This document shows positions 14,054 to 18,130 of a stretch of 18,130 nt of DNA, in pieces. The DNA is from a bacterium (GTDB lineage Bacteria > Vulcanimicrobiota > Vulcanimicrobiia > Vulcanimicrobiales > SCRA01): assembly GCA_028869325.1 (NCBI GenBank), contig JAGWST010000049.1, positions 1-18,130 of the forward strand, in the 5' to 3' direction. The notes under the pieces are model-generated. The model worked only from the letters and a program-made list of their open reading frames with translations. It searched no databases and was not told the origin of the DNA. The position numbers and the translations under genes are program-made. The first letter of the stretch is position 1. Each line of letters begins with the position of its first letter.

Positions 14054-15241
14054 ATGACGCAATCACGCTTCTCTTCGGCAATCTTCGCCCTGGTCGGGGC
14101 GATCGTCGGGAGCCTGGCGATGCTCCTCTTCGCCAGCTCCCATATCGCGCAGATTCAGGCGGCCTCGGCCGGCGGCGTCGCGTCCGCCGCCCCGCTGCCC
14201 GACGGAGGCACCGACCAATCTCGTATCGTAGCCGCCGTCAAGCGCGCCGAGCCCTCCGTCGTCGCGCTGCAGGTGGTGATCAACGGCCAGGAGGTCAATC
14301 CGTTCAACGAGCTCTTCGGCATGGGGCCGCCGGTCCAAAACTACCGCGAGCTCGCGTCCGGCTCCGGCTTCGTCTACGACCAGGGCAAGGGGCTCATCCT
14401 CACCAACTCGCATGTGGTGCACGGGGCCTCGGCGATCACCGTCATCTTCGCCAACAACCGTCGCGAGAAGGCGACGATCTACTCGGATAATCCCACCGCC
14501 GACCTCGCTCTCGTGAAGGTTCAGAACGCCAAGGACCTTCCCTCGGCGCTGCCCTTCGGAGACAGCACGAAGCTCGACCGCGGCCAGTGGGCCATCGCCA
14601 TCGGCGAGCCGCTGGCGCTCCAGCAGTCAGTGACGGTCGGCGTGGTCTCCGGCTTCAACCGTGACGAGACGGTCGCCCCCGAGCAACCCGGGGGGCAGCC
14701 CCGGACCTTCAAGGGGCTCTTGCAGACCTCGGCTCCGATCAACCCGGGTAACTCCGGGGGGCCGCTGCTCGACATGAACGGCCAGGTCATCGGCGTCAAC
14801 CAGATCGTCGCCAGCCCACAGGCGGGGGCCCAGGGCATCGGCTTCGCCATTCCCGCCAACGTGGTCAAGAGCATCGCCGCTCAGATGGTAAAGAACCCCA
14901 AAGCCGTAAGCCAGATCGCCGGCGGCGCGGGCTTCATCGGGATCTACATGAGCGACCTCAACGATCAGGTCCGCTCGCAGCTCAACTACCACGGGCCCAA
15001 CGGGGTGGTCGTGAACGCCGTGCTCAATGGCTCACCGGCCGACCAGGCGGGTTTGGAGCCGGGCGACGTGATCCAGGAGATCGACGGCAAGAAGGTCACC
15101 TCGAGCAAGCAGGTCTCGGACGCCGTCCATGCGACTGCGCCGGGCAAGAGCGTCTCGATGGTCCTGTGGCGCTACGGCAACAAAGTCTTGGCCAACGTCA
15201 AAGTTGGACAGGCCCCGGCCGGGGTGAATCCAAACCCGTAG
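14054..15241 (+). CDS. htrA: HtrA/DegP-like membrane-anchored serine protease with one PDZ domain
   Basis: 395 residues. One hydrophobic segment at about 9-28 should act as an uncleaved anchor or signal, with the rest outside the membrane. The trypsin-like domain has the full triad: His120 in LTNSHVVHGA, Asp150 in TADLALVK and Ser234 in NPGNSGGPL. A single PDZ domain follows from about 290 (GFIGIYMSDL, then GVVVNAVLNGSPADQAGLEPGD and so on) to about 388. This is the DegS/actinobacterial HtrA layout; DegP and DegQ have two PDZ domains. It degrades misfolded envelope proteins or triggers a stress signal. No Shine-Dalgarno is visible before the ATG, which fits the leaderless promoter proposed just upstream. 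A strong hairpin terminator lies 38 bases after the stop. A small secreted-protein gene precedes it on the same strand. Confidence 0.93.
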   Translation: MTQSRFSSAIFALVGAIVGSLAMLLFASSHIAQIQAASAGGVASAAPLPDGGTDQSRIVAAVKRAEPSVVALQVVINGQEVNPFNELFGMGPPVQNYRELASGSGFVYDQGKGLILTNSHVVHGASAITVIFANNRREKATIYSDNPTADLALVKVQNAKDLPSALPFGDSTKLDRGQWAIAIGEPLALQQSVTVGVVSGFNRDETVAPEQPGGQPRTFKGLLQTSAPINPGNSGGPLLDMNGQVIGVNQIVASPQAGAQGIGFAIPANVVKSIAAQMVKNPKAVSQIAGGAGFIGIYMSDLNDQVRSQLNYHGPNGVVVNAVLNGSPADQAGLEPGDVIQEIDGKKVTSSKQVSDAVHATAPGKSVSMVLWRYGNKVLANVKVGQAPAGVNPNP

Positions 15242-15279
15242 AAACCGGGTACTTAACAACGAAGCCCGTCTCAAGACGA

Positions 15280-15308
15280 GGGCCGGCCCAGCCTGGGCCG
15301 GCCCTTCT
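15280..15308 (+). terminator. Strong hairpin terminator after htrA
   Basis: GGGCCGGCCCA (15280-15290) and TGGGCCGGCCC (15294-15304) form a perfect 11-bp G+C-rich stem with a 3-base loop, followed by a short TTCT. The T-run is weak, but the stem is the strongest in the window. It separates htrA from the dnaK operon. Confidence 0.75.
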
Positions 15309-15428
15309 AAGGGGCGGGATTGAGATTCAGATGTGTGGGGCCAGAGGGTCCGATAAGCCGCAAGGCTCCAGAGGCGCGCGACGCGCCCGGAGATGGTGCA
15401 CGGATACGGCTCCGAGGGAGGTTCTTAT
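15309..15428 (+). promoter_or_regulatory. dnaK promoter and structured leader region
   Basis: This 120-base region must carry the promoter of the dnaK operon. TTGAGA at 15320-15325 is a possible -35 box, but I find no well-placed -10. Three small hairpins can form: AGCC-GCAA-GGCT (15356-15367, a GNRA loop), CTCC-aga-GGCGCG-CGA-CGCGCC-c-GGAG (15366-15392), and CTCC-GAG-GGAG (15410-15420). The last covers most of the Shine-Dalgarno GGGAGG (15416-15421). I found neither a CIRCE element (the HrcA site) nor a HAIR element (the HspR site). Confidence 0.45.
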
Positions 15429-17282
15429 ATGGCTAAGGTGGTTGGTATCGACCTAGGTACCACCAATTCCGTTGTCGCCGTCATGGAAGGCCCGCAGCCG
15501 ACGGTGATCACGAACAGCGAGGGCAGCCGGCTCACGCCGTCCGTCGTCGCATTCACGAAGACCGGCGAGCGCCTCGTGGGCCAGTTGGCGAAGCGCCAGG
15601 CGATCACCAATCCCGATCGGACGATCAGCTCGATCAAGCGCTTCATGGGCACCGATCACACGGTCAAGATCGACGGCAAGGACTACACGCCGCAAGAGAT
15701 CTCGGCGATGATTCTCCAGAAGCTGGTCAACGATGCCTCGACGTATCTCGGCGAGCGGGTCACGCAGGCCGTGATCACGGTGCCTGCGTACTTCAACGAC
15801 GCGCAGCGTCAAGCGACGAAGGACGCTGGCCGCATCGCCGGCGTGGAGGTGCTGCGCATCATCAACGAGCCGACGGCGGCGGCTCTGGCCTACGGCTTGG
15901 ACAAGAAGACGAACGAGACGATCCTGGTGTGGGACCTCGGCGGCGGCACCTTCGATGTCTCCGTGCTGGAAGTGGGTGACGGCGTCTTCGAGGTGAAGTC
16001 GACCTCCGGCGACACGCACTTGGGCGGCGACGACTACGATCATCGCATCGTCGAGTTTCTGGTGGCGGAGTTCCGTAAGGAGCAGGGTCTCGACCTGAGC
16101 GGCGACCGTCAGGCGATGCAGCGTCTCACCGAAGCCGCCGAGAAGGCCAAGATCGAGCTCTCCTCGATGGTTACGACGAATATCAACCTGCCGTTCATCA
16201 CTGCCGATCAGAACGGTCCGAAGCACCTCGACGTGACGCTCACGCGCGCCAAGTTCGAGGAGCTCACCAGCGACCTCACCGACCGCTGCGTCGGACCCTT
16301 CCGCCAGGCGTTGCAGGACGCGAAACTCGATGTCAGCCGAATCGACGAAGTGGTATTGGTCGGCGGCTCGACCCGCATGCCCGTCATCCAGGAGCTCGTG
16401 AAGAGGCTCACGGGGAAGGACCCCCATCAGGGCGTGAATCCCGACGAAGTGGTGGCCGTTGGCGCCGCGATTCAGGCCGGCGTGCTCGCCGGCGAAGTCC
16501 GCGATGTCGTGCTGCTGGACGTGACCCCGCTCTCGCTCGGGCTCGAGACGCTGGGCGGCGTGATGACCAAGCTGATCGAGCGCAACACCACGATTCCCAC
16601 GCGCAAGACGCAGGTCTTCACCACGGCCGAAGACGGGCAGACGTCCGTCGATATCCACGTGCTGCAGGGCGAGCGCGACATGGCGGGCGACAACAAGACG
16701 CTCGGGCGCTTTCGCTTGGAGGGCATTCCGCCGGCTCCGCGCGGCGTGCCGCAGATCGAGGTAACCTTCGACATCGATGCCAACGGCATCGTGCACGTGG
16801 GCGCAAAGGACCTGGGCACGGGCAGGGAGCAGAAGATCCAGATCACCGCGTCGACCAACCTCTCGAAAGACGAGGTGGAGCGCATGGTCAAGGACTCGGA
16901 ACGGTTTGCCGCCGAGGACCACAAGCGTCGCGAGGAGATCGAGACGCGCAATCAGGCCGACAGCCTCATCTACTCGACCGAGAAGTCGCTGAAGGAAGTC
17001 GGCGACAAGCTCCCGGCTGAGGACCGCAAGGCGACCGAGGACGCACTCGAAGAGCTCAAGCGCGTCGCCAAGAACGGCACCGCCGAAGAGGTCAAGCGTG
17101 CCGTCCAGGCGCTGCAAGAGGCCAGCTACAAGATGGCCCAGGTGCTCTACCAGCGCTCATCCGGCGCGGCCTCGAGCGACCAAGCCTCGGCGAACGGCGC
17201 GGCCTCCGAAGCGCAGAGCGCCGGCGCCGCGCAGAGCCAGGCCGACGACGTCATCGACGCCGAGTTCAAGGAAGCCAAGTAA
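15429..17282 (+). CDS. dnaK: Chaperone DnaK (Hsp70)
   Basis: 617 residues from ATG 15429, seven bases after a GGGAGG Shine-Dalgarno. It begins [18 protein letters not shown], the first phosphate loop. The ATPase domain also shows [29 protein letters not shown] and [15 protein letters not shown]. The linker is at about 359-366 ([17 protein letters not shown] region), followed by the peptide-binding beta domain and the helical lid. The C-terminus ends [12 protein letters not shown], the usual DnaK tail, after an Ala/Ser/Gln-rich spacer. The stretch [20 protein letters not shown] lacks the insertion of about 24 residues found there in proteobacterial DnaK, so it is of the Gram-positive/actinobacterial type. 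It works with DnaJ and GrpE, encoded just downstream, in ATP-driven protein folding. Confidence 0.98.
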   Translation: MAKVVGIDLGTTNSVVAVMEGPQPTVITNSEGSRLTPSVVAFTKTGERLVGQLAKRQAITNPDRTISSIKRFMGTDHTVKIDGKDYTPQEISAMILQKLVNDASTYLGERVTQAVITVPAYFNDAQRQATKDAGRIAGVEVLRIINEPTAAALAYGLDKKTNETILVWDLGGGTFDVSVLEVGDGVFEVKSTSGDTHLGGDDYDHRIVEFLVAEFRKEQGLDLSGDRQAMQRLTEAAEKAKIELSSMVTTNINLPFITADQNGPKHLDVTLTRAKFEELTSDLTDRCVGPFRQALQDAKLDVSRIDEVVLVGGSTRMPVIQELVKRLTGKDPHQGVNPDEVVAVGAAIQAGVLAGEVRDVVLLDVTPLSLGLETLGGVMTKLIERNTTIPTRKTQVFTTAEDGQTSVDIHVLQGERDMAGDNKTLGRFRLEGIPPAPRGVPQIEVTFDIDANGIVHVGAKDLGTGREQKIQITASTNLSKDEVERMVKDSERFAAEDHKRREEIETRNQADSLIYSTEKSLKEVGDKLPAEDRKATEDALEELKRVAKNGTAEEVKRAVQALQEASYKMAQVLYQRSSGAASSDQASANGAASEAQSAGAAQSQADDVIDAEFKEAK

Positions 17283-17287
17283 CGCCC

Positions 17288-17338
17288 GCGACGCGCCGAG
17301 TCGGCGGCGCCCCAACGCTCCGCCGCCTCGCGCGTCGC
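17288..17338 (+). terminator. Large hairpin between dnaK and grpE, possible attenuator
   Basis: GCGACGCGC (17288-17296) pairs perfectly with GCGCGTCGC (17330-17338), and inside it CGGCGG (17302-17307) pairs with CCGCCG (17320-17325), giving 15 G+C-rich pairs in two blocks. A weak CCCCTTT follows. It could partly stop transcription or protect the dnaK mRNA 3' end, lowering grpE and dnaJ output relative to dnaK. Confidence 0.5.
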
Positions 17339-17369
17339 GCCCCTTTCGATGAGGCCTACCGCAATTACG

Positions 17370-17903
17370 ATGTCTGAAATGAACGAGACCACCGTTCAGC
17401 CCGCCGTCGGCGCGTCGGCTGGCTCCGCGGCGCAAGAGGCGGGGTCGCTTGCCGGCGAGCTGGCTGCGGCCCAGGCGAAGGCGGAGGAGAACTACCAGAA
17501 GTATCTCTACGCCGTCGCCGATCTAGAGAACTACAAGAGACGCATCGAGCGCCAATTCACGGAGATCGCGCTCGCCGGGAAGAAGGCGTTTCTGGAGAAG
17601 CTGCTGCCCATCGTCGACAACCTCGAGCGCGCGCTCAAGGTCGCCGACAACGTCGAGGCACTGCATGCGGGCGTCACGCAGACGCTGCGCGGCTTCGAGA
17701 CGGTCCTCGCACACGAAGGGGTCAAGGCCGTCGATCTGACGGGCAAGCCCTTCGATCCTCGCTACGCCGAGGCGGTCGGAACCGTCGAGACGTCGGACGT
17801 GGAGGAGAACACCGTCGTCGAAGTGGTCCAGAGAGCATACGTGATCGGCGACGACGTGCTGCGCGAGGCAAAGGTGCTCGTCGCCAAACCAGCGCACGGA
17901 TGA
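17370..17903 (+). CDS. grpE: Nucleotide exchange factor GrpE
   Basis: 177 residues from ATG 17370; alternatives in the same frame are 17349 and 17379, none with a good Shine-Dalgarno (GAGG at 17351-17354 is 15 bases before 17370). After a short acidic, low-complexity start, a long charged helix (about 30-80, with [20 protein letters not shown]) provides the GrpE dimer coiled coil. The C-terminal beta domain shows [12 protein letters not shown], then [29 protein letters not shown], the conserved GrpE signature region. The protein releases ADP from DnaK and can serve as a thermosensor. The stop codon overlaps the dnaJ start by ATGA, so translation of the two is coupled. The gene order dnaK-grpE-dnaJ differs from the common grpE-dnaK-dnaJ. 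Confidence 0.95.
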   Translation: MSEMNETTVQPAVGASAGSAAQEAGSLAGELAAAQAKAEENYQKYLYAVADLENYKRRIERQFTEIALAGKKAFLEKLLPIVDNLERALKVADNVEALHAGVTQTLRGFETVLAHEGVKAVDLTGKPFDPRYAEAVGTVETSDVEENTVVEVVQRAYVIGDDVLREAKVLVAKPAHG

Positions 17904-18130
17904 ACTATAAGGACTACTACAAGATCCTCGGCCTCTCGAAGGATGCCGCGGAGAAGGACATCAAATCGGCCTACCGGCGTCTGGCCCGCAAGTGGCACCC
18001 CGACGTCAATCCCAACGACAAAGCGCAGGCCGAGGAGAAGTTCAAAGAGATCCAAGAGGCCTATGAGGTGCTCGGCGATGCCGAGAAGCGCCGCAAGTAT
18101 GACGCGCTCGGCAGCGATTGGCAGAAAGCC
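17900..18130 (+). CDS. dnaJ: DnaJ-family co-chaperone, N-terminal part (cut by window edge)
   Basis: 77 residues are visible before the window ends. They form a complete J-domain: [20 protein letters not shown], then the HPD motif in KWHPDVNPN (about residues 33-35), which stimulates the DnaK ATPase, and [20 protein letters not shown]. After the J-domain the sequence reads LGSDWQKA rather than entering an obvious Gly/Phe-rich stretch. This recalls CbpA-like or zinc-finger-free DnaJ proteins, but the zinc-finger region would lie outside the window, so the class cannot be decided. The ATG overlaps the grpE stop. Confidence 0.93.
   Translation, partial: MNYKDYYKILGLSKDAAEKDIKSAYRRLARKWHPDVNPNDKAQAEEKFKEIQEAYEVLGDAEKRRKYDALGSDWQKA

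Noticed and set aside
15309..15428. CIRCE or HAIR operator upstream of dnaK
   Set aside because: Neither TTAGCACTC-N9-GAGTGCTAA nor CTTGAGT-N7-ACTCAAG is present; TTGAGA at 15320 has no second half.
15453..17117. A 554-codon minus-strand frame opposite dnaK
   Set aside because: A known kind of artefact: dnaK antisense frames are commonly open in G+C-rich genomes. The DnaK frame is beyond doubt.
1..18130. CRISPR arrays, transposases, integrases, tRNA or rRNA genes
   Set aside because: No regularly spaced repeats, no terminal inverted repeats with a transposase frame, and no cloverleaf or rRNA-like sequence seen on reading the gaps of both strands.

Overview
The window is 18.1 kb of high-G+C, densely packed bacterial chromosome with 14 protein genes (two cut by the window edges). 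I see no tRNA or rRNA gene, CRISPR array, insertion sequence or phage gene. No stretch above about 250 bases lacks a gene. Lineage hints come from three things. The DnaK lacks the N-terminal-domain insertion of proteobacterial DnaK. RNase J is present. The chaperone genes run dnaK-grpE-dnaJ, an order familiar from Actinobacteria. Together these suggest a Terrabacteria-type organism, possibly one of the high-G+C uncultured phyla. This is inference; the species cannot be named from the sequence.

Layout, left to right. (1) 1-844, minus: the N-terminal part of an FtsK DNA translocase. (2) 955-3819, plus: a three-gene run with an exported S1/P1-type zinc nuclease, an isocitrate/isopropylmalate-type dehydrogenase and a membrane-anchored M23 peptidase; the last two overlap. 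(3) 3822-13666, minus: six genes read leftward in the order RNase J, a lone DppC-type permease, cysteine synthase, NasA-type nitrate reductase, a 1072-residue fused siroheme reductase, and a GNAT acetyltransferase. (4) 13696-15241, plus: a small secreted coiled-coil protein and an HtrA/DegP-type serine protease, closed by a strong hairpin. (5) 15429-18130, plus: dnaK, grpE and the start of dnaJ.

The metabolic core is region 3. NasA would reduce nitrate to nitrite. The fused protein joins a siroheme/[4Fe-4S] reductase (N-terminal) to a NirB/NasB-like FAD-NADH module and a BFD-like [2Fe-2S] domain (C-terminal), so one chain could carry electrons from NAD(P)H to siroheme and reduce nitrite to ammonium. 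The domain order is the reverse of ordinary NirB. Cysteine synthase just upstream raises the alternative or additional possibility of sulfite as substrate. Regions 4 and 5 form an envelope and cytoplasmic protein quality-control block.

The most notable items are the permuted reductase fusion, a perfect 9-bp inverted repeat lying exactly between the Shine-Dalgarno and start codon of cysK, a structured leader in front of the fused reductase gene, an ECF-sigma-like promoter that would make htrA nearly leaderless, and a P1-type nuclease predicted to be cleaved so that its zinc-binding tryptophan becomes residue 1.
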